Origin: Desulfitobacterium sp050251735
GTDB lineage: Bacteria; Bacillota; Desulfitobacteriia; Desulfitobacteriales; Desulfitobacteriaceae
Assembly: GCA_050251735.1 (NCBI GenBank)
Contig: JBFWMF010000008.1
Coordinates: 1 to 64,000, forward strand
Length of the DNA stretch: 64,000 nucleotides
Direction: 5' to 3'
Shown here: positions 1 to 9,136 of the stretch, piece by piece
Layout of the letters: the number at the start of each line of letters is the position of its first letter
Numbering within the stretch: the stretch's first letter is position 1
Made by a program: the position numbers and the translations under genes
Notes under the pieces: generated by a model
Told to the model about the DNA's origin: nothing
Databases searched by the model: none
What the model saw: the letters and a program-made list of their open reading frames with translations, nothing else

Positions 1-56
1 TTTGCAATACAATAAATAAGCGCTAATACACTACAACTTTATGATAAAAAACAAAA

Positions 57-96
57 CCCGCTAGCCCTTGACAACACAGGGCTAGCGGGTATTTTT
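57..96. terminator. Strong 12-bp hairpin terminator
   Basis: Perfect 12-bp stem (57-68 with 78-89) and a 9-nt loop, followed on the + strand by a T-rich tail. The other side is also A-rich, so it could work in both directions. It probably ends a gene lying before the window. Confidence 0.75.
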
Positions 97-226
97 AATT
101 ACTTTTAGTGCAAAACTCAGGTTATAACAGCTGTTACGCAGATTTGGCACCCGTATTTTCGATATTCTTAAAAAAACTATTCCCAAGACGATGCCTGACC
201 CGCAAGATAACGCAAGCTGATGCAAG

Positions 227-268
227 AAAAACGCTGGAAAATCCTCTTCTGAGGTTTCCAGCGTTTTT
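227..268 (-). terminator. Terminator of the hydratase gene
   Basis: A 14-bp perfect inverted repeat (227-240 with 255-268), A-rich on one side and T-rich on the other, lies 75 bp past the stop codon of the minus-strand hydratase. The remaining sequence between 97 and 343 shows no convincing gene. Confidence 0.8.
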
Positions 269-343
269 GTTTCTGTTTCTGTTTCTTGCTTTGCTTAATT
301 GTACTTCTCTAACTGCTCTTTTTTGTTTCTCCTCCAGAACGCT

Positions 344-2698
344 CTATTCCGCAGCATAGTAATTGATCAAGCTACCTTTGAGGATGATTTCGCGCTCATC
401 TTGAGTCAGAGGATTGAGTTGGAGCTTCATCTCTTTAACCCCTGTCGCTGTTACCAGCTGACCAGTGATGTATTCATCCTCATTCAAGATGCTTTGACGA
501 ATCCCTGGGATGAAAATAGTGTCATCCACCTCGAAGGTAATATTCTCATCATAGTCCCAAGTAAAGGGGAGCATGCCCCAGTTGATTAGATTGCTGCGAT
601 ACCGTTTCGTGGCGTACTCTTGAGCGATGTTAGCCATGCCACCTAGAACCCTCTGGCAGGATGCTGCCTGTTCCCGGGCGGAGCCATCGCCAGGTTTTAC
701 AGCATAAATCACCGTACCTATTCCGGTATTCGCTAGAGCGTTCTCCGCAGTTCCAAGGGCTGGATTAGCCTTAAGCATTTGCTCAGCTACCGCGCGCAAT
801 TCCTCTGTTATACCGCTAAGATCTTTTTGACCGGACTGAACACCTTGACGTTCTTTCTCCAAGTCATGCACCGCCTTAGCGCGGGATACATAGAGTGGTT
901 CCTTTCGAGAAAGGGTAAATTCGGCAAGTCGTAAGGGGTTGGAACGGTAAGAAGAGGTTTCCCCAGACGGAATTAACTCATCCGTGGTGGTCACCGGATC
1001 ATGGACCACTGCGGCAAATTTTAAGAGGATATTCTCCGGGAGGGCAATCATCTCCGGCCAGTCGGCGATATTAGGACCAAACTTCAACTCCATTTCGGGC
1101 TTAGCTTGACCGAAGCCTTGATATACTCTCTTGGCATAGATATCGGCATTAAATTCATAATCAGAGGAGTCTGCGGGTATATACTCAACCTCTGTAGCCG
1201 GAGTGAGTCGGCCGCCATTGATTACGGTGGCGGCTATGGAACGAGCGTCCACCAAAGCAACCGAAGAAATCTGCAGATCACCCGGTTTGGAACCCTCACG
1301 GTTAGGGAAGTTCCTAGTGGTATGGCGAATGCTCAATTGACCATTGGCCGGTACATCCCCCGCGCCAAAGCAGGGACCACAGAAGGCTGTCTTGATCAGG
1401 GCTCCTGCTTGCATGAGCTTGCCGATGGCACCGCGCTTAATGAGCTCGTAGTAAATAGGCTGACTGGCAGGATAGACACTAAAGGAAAAGTAATCACTGC
1501 CGACGGATTGGCTATCGACGATAGCGGCTACATCCATAATGTTTTCATAGCTACCACCGGCACAGCCGGCGACGATCGCTTGATCTACAAACAGGCGGCC
1601 ATTTTTGATTCGATCCGTCAGGTTGAAATTGATTTTCGGGTTATCCAGCTGTTTTCTGCCCTCTGCCTCTACCTGCTTGAGGATATCATAGGGGTCTTGG
1701 TTGAGCTCCTCAATCGTATAGGCGTTGCTGGGATGGAAGGGTAAGGCAATCATCGGTCTAATCTTGCTTAAATCCACGTGGACCATGCCATCATAATATG
1801 CCACATTCCCCGGCTCCACTTTGGCATAAGCTTCGCCACGACCATGGATCTCCATATACTTCTTCACTTGCTCATCAGTGACCCAAATGGAGCTTAAGCA
1901 AGTGGTCTCCGTAGTCATCACATCGATGCCGCTCCGGAAATCTACTGATAAGTTCGCAATACCGGGGCCCACGAACTCCATGACTTTATTCTTGACAAAG
2001 CCATTGTTGAAGACGGCCCGAATAATAGCTAAGGCCACGTCTTGGGGTCCTACCCCAGGCTGTGGTTTACCTTCCAGATAGATGGCGATAACTCCGGGAT
2101 ATTTAATATCATAGGTCTTCTGCAAAAGCTGTTTGACCAGCTCCGGTCCTCCTTCGCCGACACCCATGGTACCAAAGGCTCCGTAACGGGTATGGCTGTC
2201 TGAGCCAAGCAACATCTTGCCGCCACCGGTCATCATTTCTCTCATATATTGGTGAATGACTGCTTGATGGGCCGGAACAAAGATGCCGCCATATTTCTGA
2301 GCCGCGGAAAGACCAAACACATGATCATCCTCATTGATGGTTCCCCCGACTGCCGATAAGCTATTATGACAGTTGGTCAAAACATAAGGAATGGGAAATT
2401 CCTTTAAGCCACTGGCACGGGCCGTTTGGACAATCCCTACATAGGTAATATCATGAGATGTCAAAGCATCAAAGCGAATCTTCAATTGCTCCATAGTGCC
2501 GGAAGTGTTATGTCGGGATAAGATCTGATAAGCCATCGTATTTTGCTGGGCACTTTGACGATCCAGAACAACTTCTTGAGGAAGCTGTTCCGGTTGAACG
2601 GGTTGCCCCGCCAGATCATAAAGCACATTTGTATCCTTAACCTCTAAGGCTTGCTTCCCTTGAATAAGGTATATGCCATTATTAATTAAACGTACCAT
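344..2698 (-). CDS. Aconitase-superfamily hydratase (YbhJ-like)
   Basis: About 784 residues. Family members use a [4Fe-4S] cluster to dehydrate and rehydrate hydroxy acids such as citrate or isocitrate. The cluster cysteines are visible as AGCAGGSYEN and FCGPCFGAGD, and the LLGSDSHTRYGAFG motif is typical of the aconitase core. The C-terminal swivel domain follows from about residue 600. Two Met codons lie close together. The first (ending at 2704) touches its GGAGG at 2705-2709, whereas the second (2698) has 6-nt spacing, so I start there. The FAH-family gene lies 134 bp upstream on the same strand. Between them, 2802-2812 resembles a GntR-type operator (TGTATACA core). Whether it is the TCA-cycle aconitase or a side-pathway hydratase cannot be settled from sequence. 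Confidence 0.8.
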   Translation of the reverse strand: MVRLINNGIYLIQGKQALEVKDTNVLYDLAGQPVQPEQLPQEVVLDRQSAQQNTMAYQILSRHNTSGTMEQLKIRFDALTSHDITYVGIVQTARASGLKEFPIPYVLTNCHNSLSAVGGTINEDDHVFGLSAAQKYGGIFVPAHQAVIHQYMREMMTGGGKMLLGSDSHTRYGAFGTMGVGEGGPELVKQLLQKTYDIKYPGVIAIYLEGKPQPGVGPQDVALAIIRAVFNNGFVKNKVMEFVGPGIANLSVDFRSGIDVMTTETTCLSSIWVTDEQVKKYMEIHGRGEAYAKVEPGNVAYYDGMVHVDLSKIRPMIALPFHPSNAYTIEELNQDPYDILKQVEAEGRKQLDNPKINFNLTDRIKNGRLFVDQAIVAGCAGGSYENIMDVAAIVDSQSVGSDYFSFSVYPASQPIYYELIKRGAIGKLMQAGALIKTAFCGPCFGAGDVPANGQLSIRHTTRNFPNREGSKPGDLQISSVALVDARSIAATVINGGRLTPATEVEYIPADSSDYEFNADIYAKRVYQGFGQAKPEMELKFGPNIADWPEMIALPENILLKFAAVVHDPVTTTDELIPSGETSSYRSNPLRLAEFTLSRKEPLYVSRAKAVHDLEKERQGVQSGQKDLSGITEELRAVAEQMLKANPALGTAENALANTGIGTVIYAVKPGDGSAREQAASCQRVLGGMANIAQEYATKRYRSNLINWGMLPFTWDYDENITFEVDDTIFIPGIRQSILNEDEYITGQLVTATGVKEMKLQLNPLTQDEREIILKGSLINYYAAE

Positions 2699-2832
2699 GT
2701 TCATCCTCCATACTCTAAGGTTTTTCTACGATTCTTCTTCCTCTACTGAGGCATGGTTTAAATTTACCGAGAATTTTACATTCTATCAACCTTTTTACAC
2801 CATGTATACAATATTTAATAGTTTTTTAGAAA

Positions 2833-3453
2833 TTAGAAAATAATTTGACACTCCCCGACTTTGGTTTCTTGCCAATTGAGGACTAGATGATCCCCTTCCT
2901 GCACTTTCCCCACCCCTGCAGGGGTTCCCATGAAAATAACATCCCCCGCTCCGAGTCCAAATTCCTTGGCCACATATTCTAAGACCGTCGGAATGTCGAA
3001 AATCATTTCTTTAATATTCCCACGCTGGACTTCTTGTCCGTTCTTCAGCAGAGCGAAATCATGCTCCTTGGTCGCTTCCATGCCGGCAAAAGGCATCCAC
3101 GGGGAGCAAAGGGCAGAATTGGGGAACCCCTTAGCAGGCAACCAGGGATAACCATTCTTCTTCAGCTCATCCTGCAACTCCCTTAAGGTGAAGTCCACCC
3201 CAATTGCCATCTTATCAATCAGTTCATCGGCGGTCATGCCTTTTTCGTAATCTTGGGCCAGATGGATGACGAGTTCCACTTCATAATGCACGGCCCCTTT
3301 GTCGGTCGGCATTTTGATCGTCTGCCCCTTGGTCTCCGTATAAGCATGAGTTGGTTTGGTAAAAATCAGCGGAGCTTCCGGCACCGCATTATTTAATTCT
3401 TCAGCATGTACTCGGTAATTGCGACCCACGCAGTAAATATTTCGAATCGACAT
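2833..3453 (-). CDS. Fumarylacetoacetate hydrolase family protein
   Basis: 206 residues from the ATG at 3453, chosen because AGAGGG precedes it at good distance; a Met seven codons upstream lacks this site. Members of this family hydrolyse or decarboxylate beta-diketo acids (fumarylpyruvate and acylpyruvate hydrolases, oxaloacetate decarboxylases) with a divalent metal. The fold signature is visible: YCVGRNYRVHAEE near the start, FTKPTHAY, the metal-site stretch HYEVELVIHL, and the closing IFMGTPAGVG. The length fits the short YcgM/FAHD1-like branch. It lies upstream of an aconitase-type hydratase on the same strand, so both may act on carboxylic acids, but the substrate is not evident. Confidence 0.85.
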   Translation of the reverse strand: MSIRNIYCVGRNYRVHAEELNNAVPEAPLIFTKPTHAYTETKGQTIKMPTDKGAVHYEVELVIHLAQDYEKGMTADELIDKMAIGVDFTLRELQDELKKNGYPWLPAKGFPNSALCSPWMPFAGMEATKEHDFALLKNGQEVQRGNIKEMIFDIPTVLEYVAKEFGLGAGDVIFMGTPAGVGKVQEGDHLVLNWQETKVGECQIIF

Positions 3454-3568
3454 GTTTTCCCTCTTTTCTCTCATTTACTTATATTATTATAACCTAGATG
3501 TCCACGACGATGCCACAAGTCAACAGGGAAGTCTCGGCCTAAGGGAGTATGAATGGGTGACAATGCAC

Positions 3569-3614
3569 AGGCCTGTCCCAAATACGAAGGCGCCTTCGTA
3601 TTTGGGACAGGCCT
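3569..3614. repeat. 46-nt perfect palindrome
   Basis: Both arms are 23 bp, centred on GGCGCC at 3589-3594, with no mismatch and no loop. It has no T tail, and a separate ordinary terminator sits next to it. It lies in the gap between the FAH-family gene and the LemA-like gene. A small open frame crossing it (3471-3680) is not protein-like. Confidence 0.9.
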
Positions 3615-3620
3615 AGCTAT

Positions 3621-3660
3621 AAAAAAATTGCCCTTCCTGTTGGTTTTCAACAGGAAGGGC
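3621..3660 (-). terminator. Terminator of the LemA-like gene
   Basis: Stem GCCCTTCCTGTT / AACAGGAAGGGC (3630-3641 with 3649-3660). On the minus strand it is followed by a run of seven T. It begins 4 nt after the stop of the gene at 3664-3984. Confidence 0.85.
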
Positions 3661-3663
3661 GAA

Positions 3664-3984
3664 TCAATCTTCCTTTTCATCTAGCATACAAAATCCCATA
3701 AAAAATCCGGGAATGCGATTCCAAGGCTTTCTCAGAGTTTGGTTATAGAGCTTTACAGACTGGATATAGATATCTTGACTACGCAGTAAAATATTCTTTG
3801 CATTTATCTCCTCTAGCCCGTCTTCTGATTGTAGATACTTTTTGTGGCAGACGATGAGTTGACTTCCGGCACTTTGAACTGTAGATTGTTTAGCCAACAG
3901 CTCTTGGCGCGCCACCCAAAACCACAAAATCACAAAAGCTGTGGTGCTAATTCCTGCGATCAAGTAGATGATTATTGTAGTCAT
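3664..3984 (-). CDS. Small membrane-anchored LemA-like protein
   Basis: 106 residues: one N-terminal membrane helix (about 4-24), then a helical region. The segment YIQSVKLYNQTL and the final WNRIPGFFMGF resemble the end of LemA proteins (YN..V..YN ... P.....GF). It is about half the usual LemA length of around 180 residues, so either a reduced member or only a resemblance. It stands alone, with its own terminator. Function unknown. Confidence 0.55.
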   Translation of the reverse strand: MTTIIIYLIAGISTTAFVILWFWVARQELLAKQSTVQSAGSQLIVCHKKYLQSEDGLEEINAKNILLRSQDIYIQSVKLYNQTLRKPWNRIPGFFMGFCMLDEKED

Positions 3985-4128
3985 GCCAAATCCCTTCCTT
4001 CTACCTTTCCAAACTCAGCCAGGCATAGAAATAAATACTAACTAAAATATTTTCATGCTATACTTTGAGTAGAAACCAATTTATCCAAAATAGAGCAAGC
4101 TTTTACTAGATGAGCGAGGGTAATCATA

Positions 4129-5415
4129 ATGATATCTTTATCTATCATCAATTCCTTATTTGTTTTAATCTATGGACTCATCATCTCTTTATCCTTTGCG
4201 GATGTTTCTCTGAAACGGAATTTAAAAAGCGTTGTTTTTATAGCCCTCGGCTTATTATTACTACAATCTGTTTTATATTTGTCTTTTGGTGAAGATTTTT
4301 TATATAAATCCTATCCCATTATTACGCATATACCCTTAGTTATTCTCTTGGTATGCTATTACAAAAAGCCAATTAACATCGCCCTAGTTTCTGTATTAAC
4401 AGCCTATTTACTATGCACTCCACGAAAATGGTTCGGCACAATAATTTCATATTTTTGGGGATATAGCCCTGATGTCTCCTATTTGGTACAAATCGTTATC
4501 ACCCTACCTTTGATGGTACTAATCATAAAAACAGCAGCACCCATCATCGTAGGGTTGAAGCAAGAAGGTCAGAAGGTTATTTCTTTATTTATATATGTGC
4601 CGCTAACTTTTTACCTCATCGCATACGGCATTACTGTATACAGTGATTTGTTGTATAGCGGGGGACCTGCGGTGGTGGAGTTCTTGGACTCAGCTATTGT
4701 TATTGTTTATTTTTTATTCTCAGTTATGTATTTGAAAATCTCTAAGCAAAAAAGGGATATCGCGAGGGAAAATGCCAATCTACAGCTACTTTTCAAACAA
4801 TCTGAATTTGAAATGTCTGCCCTAAAAGAAGCCCAGAAAGCCGTTGCTATATACCGGCACGATATGCGCCATCATCTTTCCCTGATCAGAGGTTATCTTG
4901 CGGATGGAGAACAGCAGCAAGCCTTAGACTATATTCAGCTTACCCAAGCGGATATTGAGGAAATGACCCCCGACCGCTTTTCGAATAACAACACTGTCAA
5001 TCTTATTCTTTCTTCCTTTGCGAATAAAGCAAAGACAAACGGTGTCAAATTCATGGTGAAGGCTAACTTACCGCCGAGCCTTCCCTTTCCCGAAACCGAG
5101 CTTTGCGCTTTGCTTTCCAACGGACTTGAGAATGCAATTAGCGCTGCATCTCAGGTAGATGATGAGCATTCTAGAATAGTGCGTGCTAACTGCCAAACTC
5201 ATAAGGGTAAATTGCTCATTCTCATTGAGAATAGCCATACTGGTCAGTTAGTAATGAAGAACGGTCTGCCACAAATACCAGACAATGACTCCGATCACGG
5301 CTTCGGCACCAAAAGTATCATGATGATTGCCGAGAAACACAAAGGCTACTGCTCCTTTGCAGCTAACAGTGCTATTTTCACTCTTAAAATTGTGCTGCCC
5401 TTAGGCAACGGTTAG
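4129..5415 (+). CDS. Sensor histidine kinase, GHKL/AgrC type
   Basis: 428 residues. Roughly 6-7 membrane helices fill residues 1-200, a helical linker follows, then the phospho-acceptor box YRHDMRHHLSL (His about 244) and a GHKL ATPase domain with an N box around LLSNGLENAI and a G box HGFGTKSIMMIAEKH. This is the architecture of peptide-sensing kinases such as AgrC and of membrane-stress sensors. The ATG at 4129 has GCGAGGG about 10 nt upstream; an earlier ATG at 4110 is in another frame. The expected partner, a LytTR regulator, starts at 7008, beyond two minus-strand genes. A signal peptide gene was not found. Confidence 0.85.
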   Translation: MISLSIINSLFVLIYGLIISLSFADVSLKRNLKSVVFIALGLLLLQSVLYLSFGEDFLYKSYPIITHIPLVILLVCYYKKPINIALVSVLTAYLLCTPRKWFGTIISYFWGYSPDVSYLVQIVITLPLMVLIIKTAAPIIVGLKQEGQKVISLFIYVPLTFYLIAYGITVYSDLLYSGGPAVVEFLDSAIVIVYFLFSVMYLKISKQKRDIARENANLQLLFKQSEFEMSALKEAQKAVAIYRHDMRHHLSLIRGYLADGEQQQALDYIQLTQADIEEMTPDRFSNNNTVNLILSSFANKAKTNGVKFMVKANLPPSLPFPETELCALLSNGLENAISAASQVDDEHSRIVRANCQTHKGKLLILIENSHTGQLVMKNGLPQIPDNDSDHGFGTKSIMMIAEKHKGYCSFAANSAIFTLKIVLPLGNG

Positions 5416-5451
5416 AATTTATCCCTTTAAGGTTGCTCTTGGCTTTTTTTG

Positions 5452-5499
5452 AATAGCGTGCCGCCCTGGTTATTAACAACCTCTTGGCGGCACGCTATT
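5452..5499 (+). terminator. Hairpin after the histidine kinase
   Basis: 14-bp perfect stem (5452-5465 with 5486-5499), 36 bp past the kinase stop. The T tail is short, so termination strength is uncertain. It sits between convergent genes. Confidence 0.7.
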
Positions 5500-5596
5500 T
5501 ATTGAGTTGAGTCCTTCCTGCTCGTTACAGCCTCCCTTGTTACCGGTTATTGCTTTGCAACAACCCAGAGATAACTTTCCTCATGTCTGTCTCTCC

Positions 5597-6493
5597 CTAT
5601 ATTCCTAGGAGCTGTTTTTTCTTGGCGACAAACTCCGCCTCTGTGATTATTCCTTCTTCCAGTAAGTCTTTAAAGCGCCTGATCTCTTCGACGCTATCCA
5701 CCGGTGTTTCGGTCACCATTGCCTGTAGTAAAAGATTAGCCCTACCCACAAGCATTTCCTCCGCATCCGGGAAAGCAATATACATTAAGGAGCTAGCTAG
5801 CTCTTCTAACTTAGCCGCAGTCTGATCATACTCACGCATATAGGAGTTCGCATCGGGGTAGGTATTGTTGAAATCAGGGCCACTCACTTTAAATTCGATA
5901 GTCTGCCAATAAGGATGCTCCAGCTTCAGCTCAATGTGAAATTCTTCAAAGGGCTCAGGTAGATCCATTCTTGGCTGATAGCTATTTTTGTTGTCCACAT
6001 CCCGATCAAGCTGATTAGCTACCTGCGCTGTCATTCTAATCATCGCCATCTGAGGAGCTAGAGCGGCAACACGGTCAGGCACACTGCTTGTATAACGCTT
6101 TAATCCAGCTGAAGATCCTTCAAAAAGAAGCTCCTGATCCTCTTTAATCGTAAAGGACTTGAGATGACTACCTGAAAAAACCATCTTGTCAGGTTCTCCA
6201 CTCATACAAAAAAGCTTATTATAAAAATCAAAGATAACTTTTTCACGAAAGAAACCAAAATCGAGATCTTTTGATATCACAAAGTTTTCGCGCAGAACCT
6301 GGTTTTCCTCCAAATACACAAAATGCTCTCTGATACTTTGAAGGGTCAAATTATCCTGCAAGCTAGGCTCCATATCGATTCTACCGTCACACTCACTGCA
6401 AAGGGGCTGTTCTTCAATCACTCTGGCAAAAATCCGCGGGGTTGCCCCCCCACAAATTCCGCAAGGGTTTCTCTTGTATGAAAATAATCCCAT
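5597..6493 (-). CDS. SHOCT-domain protein with N-terminal zinc ribbon
   Basis: 298 residues. The N-terminus has two CxxC pairs (Cys11/14 and Cys32/35), suggesting a zinc knuckle. The middle is an uncharacterised alpha/beta region. The last ~28 residues (IRRFKDLLEEGIITEAEF...KKQLLGI) are a classic SHOCT motif, a short C-terminal oligomerisation module. GGGAGG lies 8 nt before the ATG. It follows the DUF2207 remnant by 26 bp on the same strand, suggesting a former two-gene operon. No enzyme motif is visible. Confidence 0.7.
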   Translation of the reverse strand: MGLFSYKRNPCGICGGATPRIFARVIEEQPLCSECDGRIDMEPSLQDNLTLQSIREHFVYLEENQVLRENFVISKDLDFGFFREKVIFDFYNKLFCMSGEPDKMVFSGSHLKSFTIKEDQELLFEGSSAGLKRYTSSVPDRVAALAPQMAMIRMTAQVANQLDRDVDNKNSYQPRMDLPEPFEEFHIELKLEHPYWQTIEFKVSGPDFNNTYPDANSYMREYDQTAAKLEELASSLMYIAFPDAEEMLVGRANLLLQAMVTETPVDSVEEIRRFKDLLEEGIITEAEFVAKKKQLLGI

Positions 6494-6519
6494 AGTAAGT
6501 TCCTCCCTTTAAAAATTCT

Positions 6520-6947
6520 TTACCTTGTTCCACCACCACGGCCACCGCCAACTGAGCCTCCACTGCCTCCCAAGGATGAAAACCCACCACTACCCTTGTA
6601 CGGTCTGCCTGTGCTCGTCTTTCTTCAGCTTGCCGCATGTTAACTACCATCATTTGACTATAGGCATAAGATGTACTTAAGTTTTGGCTGTATTGCTCTA
6701 CTTCAGGCTCTAGCCGGGGGTAAACTTCCTGCATCTGCTGGACCACCTTGTCTGCGATGCCAAAAAGTAAAGCATAGGATAATAACTCTTGCCAAAGGGG
6801 CATTTCTTGCATCCCCCGCTCGGCCACTCGAGAGAAATCCTCCAGATAGCACCTCAATATGAGCATAGCAAAAATAACTTCAAAGAAATATTTAGGGCGC
6901 GAAATGTAGTTTTTCCTCCCTGAAAAATTGAGCAAAGTTTCTAACAA
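6520..6947 (-). pseudogene. Remnant of a DUF2207 membrane protein
   Basis: The segment YLEDFSRVAERGMQEMPLWQ followed by YALLFGIADKV is the conserved cytoplasmic end of DUF2207 proteins, which are normally 500-600 residues with a signal peptide and several membrane helices. Everything upstream is missing. Near 6600-6630 the frame also changes. In the long frame the tail is meaningless, while another frame gives the Gly/Ser-rich tail typical of the family (KGSGGFSSLGGSGGS...GGGRGGGTR), ending at 6520. So it has a 5' truncation plus a frameshift; a sequencing error could explain only the frameshift. Confidence 0.65.
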
Positions 6948-7007
6948 TTTCCTGTTTTTATGGTAAGATATACTTGGTTATTATTAACATTAGGAGGCCT
7001 AGCTACT

Positions 7008-7730
7008 GTGCTGAGAATTGCCATTTGTGATGATGATGTACAAGAACTTACCCGCCTTACTAATCTAGTAAAAAAATACCAGTCTGAGAAGAAAGCTTCT
7101 ATGAAATATGTTACTTTCTCCAATGCCATAGAGCTTTTAGAAACTATGCGCAAAGATATCTATGATGTTCTACTCCTTGATATACTAATGCCTGGTTTAA
7201 GCGGTATGGAGGCCGCACATGAAATTAGGGAATTTGACAGTGGGGTGAAAATTATCTTCTTGACCTCTTCACCTGAATTTGCAATAGAAAGCTATGCTGT
7301 TGACGCTTTTTACTATCTTCTCAAACCCTGTGCTCCAGAAAAGCTCTTCCCTGTTTTAGACAGTTTTTTTCTGGATTCACAAAAAAAAGAAGCTGCCTTA
7401 CATATTAAAGCTGCTTCCGGAATGGTACGCATTCCCTTTAGTAAACTAGAGTTTTTAGAGGTTATTAATAAGAAACTATATTTTCACATCACAGACGGCA
7501 GTGTCAAAGAATTCTACGGCTCTCTCTCAGACTTTGAGTCTGAGCTACTGAGCCGTGAAGAATTTATTAAGGTGCACCGTTCCTGCATCGTGAACATAGG
7601 CTTCATCCAGGAATTAAATACTAGGGAGCTTATTACCTGTGCCCAGCAAAGCGCTCCTATATCAAGGCTACTTTACGGAAAAGTAAGAGAAGCTTATATG
7701 CAGTATTTGTTTGTGGAAAAAGGGATCTGA
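7008..7730 (+). CDS. LytTR-family response regulator
   Basis: 240 residues from a GTG at 7008, chosen because AGGAGG lies at 6992-6997 and the receiver domain begins at once (LRIAICDDD). The receiver's phospho-acceptor is Asp58 in DVLLLDILMPG. The C-terminal LytTR domain spans about 140-235 (IPFSKLEFLEVINKKLYF ... FIKVHRSCIVNI) and binds paired direct repeats in promoters. This is the AgrA/LytR architecture and fits the GHKL kinase at 4129-5415, which is separated from it by two minus-strand genes. Confidence 0.88.
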   Translation: MLRIAICDDDVQELTRLTNLVKKYQSEKKASMKYVTFSNAIELLETMRKDIYDVLLLDILMPGLSGMEAAHEIREFDSGVKIIFLTSSPEFAIESYAVDAFYYLLKPCAPEKLFPVLDSFFLDSQKKEAALHIKAASGMVRIPFSKLEFLEVINKKLYFHITDGSVKEFYGSLSDFESELLSREEFIKVHRSCIVNIGFIQELNTRELITCAQQSAPISRLLYGKVREAYMQYLFVEKGI

Positions 7731-7756
7731 TAAGATTAGTCCTCTGTCCTCTTCAC

Positions 7757-9124
7757 TTAATTCGACAGACTCGTGATCGGCGCTGGAATTCTGCCGCCGC
7801 GGCGGATAAAGTCACGAGAAGAAAAGGGATTAAGCTTAATCACCGGAGCGCCACCCAGAAGTCCACCAAATTCCACCCGATCGCCGACTTTCTTGCCTAT
7901 GGCCGGAATGACTCGGACAGCAGTTGTCTTCTTATTAATCATTCCAATAGCCGCTTCATCAGCGATAATTCCGGCGATCGTCTCTGGCTCTACATCCCCG
8001 GGAATCGCAATCATATCCAAACCCACCGAGCAGACACAAGTCATAGCCTCTAGCTTTTCGATAGTTAAAGCCCCATCCTCTACCGCTCGGATCATTCCCG
8101 CATCTTCAGAGACTGGAATAAAAGCTCCACTCAATCCTCCCACATGAGAGGACGCCATGGCGCCGCCTTTTTTCACGGCGTCATTGAGCAAGGCCAAGGT
8201 AGCGGTGGTTCCGTGAGCTCCGCACCGCTCCAGTCCCATATTCTCTAGAATTTCTGCCACACTATCCCCAACGGCTGGGGTGGGAGCTAAGGAAAGATCC
8301 ACAATCCCAAAGGGTACATTAAGAGCCTTGGATGCCTCACGGCCAATGAGCTCACCCATACGCGTAATCTTAAAGGCTGTGCGCTTAATCAGGTTCGCGA
8401 TTTCTCCTAAATCCGCATCCGGGCTCTTCTTGACCGCATGAGCCACTACGCCAGGCCCACTGACCCCTACGTTGATCACTGTTTCTGGTTCGCCTACCCC
8501 ATGAAATGCTCCGGCCATGAAGGGGTTATCTTCCGGTGCATTGCAAAAGACAACCAACTTAGCAGCGGCAATACCATCTTGGTCCGCGGTGCGGCGAGCG
8601 CATTCAAGAATGACTTCTCCCATGGTTAAGACCGCATCCATATTGATCCCGGTCTTCGTAGAACCGATATTCACCGAGGAGCAAACCCGCTTGGTTTCTG
8701 CTAAGGCTTGAGGAATAGCTGCGATGAGGGCCTGATCTCCTTTGGTTAGGCCCTTTTGAACTAAAGCCGAAAAGCCTCCCAAAAAATTGATGCCCACCAC
8801 CTCTGCCGCTCGGTCCAGGGCTTTAGCTAAGCGCACCATTTCCTCCGGGTTAAAGCTTGAGCCGAGAAGAGCGATCGGCGTTACGGAAACCCGTTTGTTG
8901 ACGATGGGAATTCCATAGCGGGCGGATAGACTTTCCCCTACACTCACAAGATGCTCCGCTTGCTGAGTGATTTTATCATAAATCTTTTGTTCCACGCGCT
9001 GAATATCATCTCCGGCACAATCCAACAAGCTAATACCCATGGTGATTGTGCGGATATCGAGGTTCTCATTCTCTACCATCTCAATGGTTTGTAGTATTTC
9101 GTGGGGAGCGATATGCATTTTCAT
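7757..9124 (-). CDS. UPF0210 (PFL/DUF711) family protein
   Basis: 455 residues, the full length of the UPF0210 family. The fold is related to glycyl-radical/PFL-like enzymes but has no known activity. Recognisable stretches are ITMGISLLDCAGDD near the N-terminus, SVNIGSTKTGINMDAVLTMG in the middle and GGAPVIKLNPFSS at the end. GGGGG lies 7 nt before the ATG. It follows the ACT-domain UPF0237 gene by 12 bp, so they form one operon under the glycine riboswitch upstream. That regulation hints at amino-acid or one-carbon metabolism, but this is inference. Confidence 0.85.
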   Translation of the reverse strand: MKMHIAPHEILQTIEMVENENLDIRTITMGISLLDCAGDDIQRVEQKIYDKITQQAEHLVSVGESLSARYGIPIVNKRVSVTPIALLGSSFNPEEMVRLAKALDRAAEVVGINFLGGFSALVQKGLTKGDQALIAAIPQALAETKRVCSSVNIGSTKTGINMDAVLTMGEVILECARRTADQDGIAAAKLVVFCNAPEDNPFMAGAFHGVGEPETVINVGVSGPGVVAHAVKKSPDADLGEIANLIKRTAFKITRMGELIGREASKALNVPFGIVDLSLAPTPAVGDSVAEILENMGLERCGAHGTTATLALLNDAVKKGGAMASSHVGGLSGAFIPVSEDAGMIRAVEDGALTIEKLEAMTCVCSVGLDMIAIPGDVEPETIAGIIADEAAIGMINKKTTAVRVIPAIGKKVGDRVEFGGLLGGAPVIKLNPFSSRDFIRRGGRIPAPITSLSN

Positions 9125-9136
9125 CGTTTTACCCCC

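Noticed and set aside
1106..1744. 212-residue + strand frame
   Set aside because: Antisense shadow of the aconitase-family hydratase, whose conserved motifs are on the other strand.
3471..3680. 69-residue open frame on the minus strand
   Set aside because: Runs through the 46-nt palindrome and a terminator; no ribosome site or family likeness.
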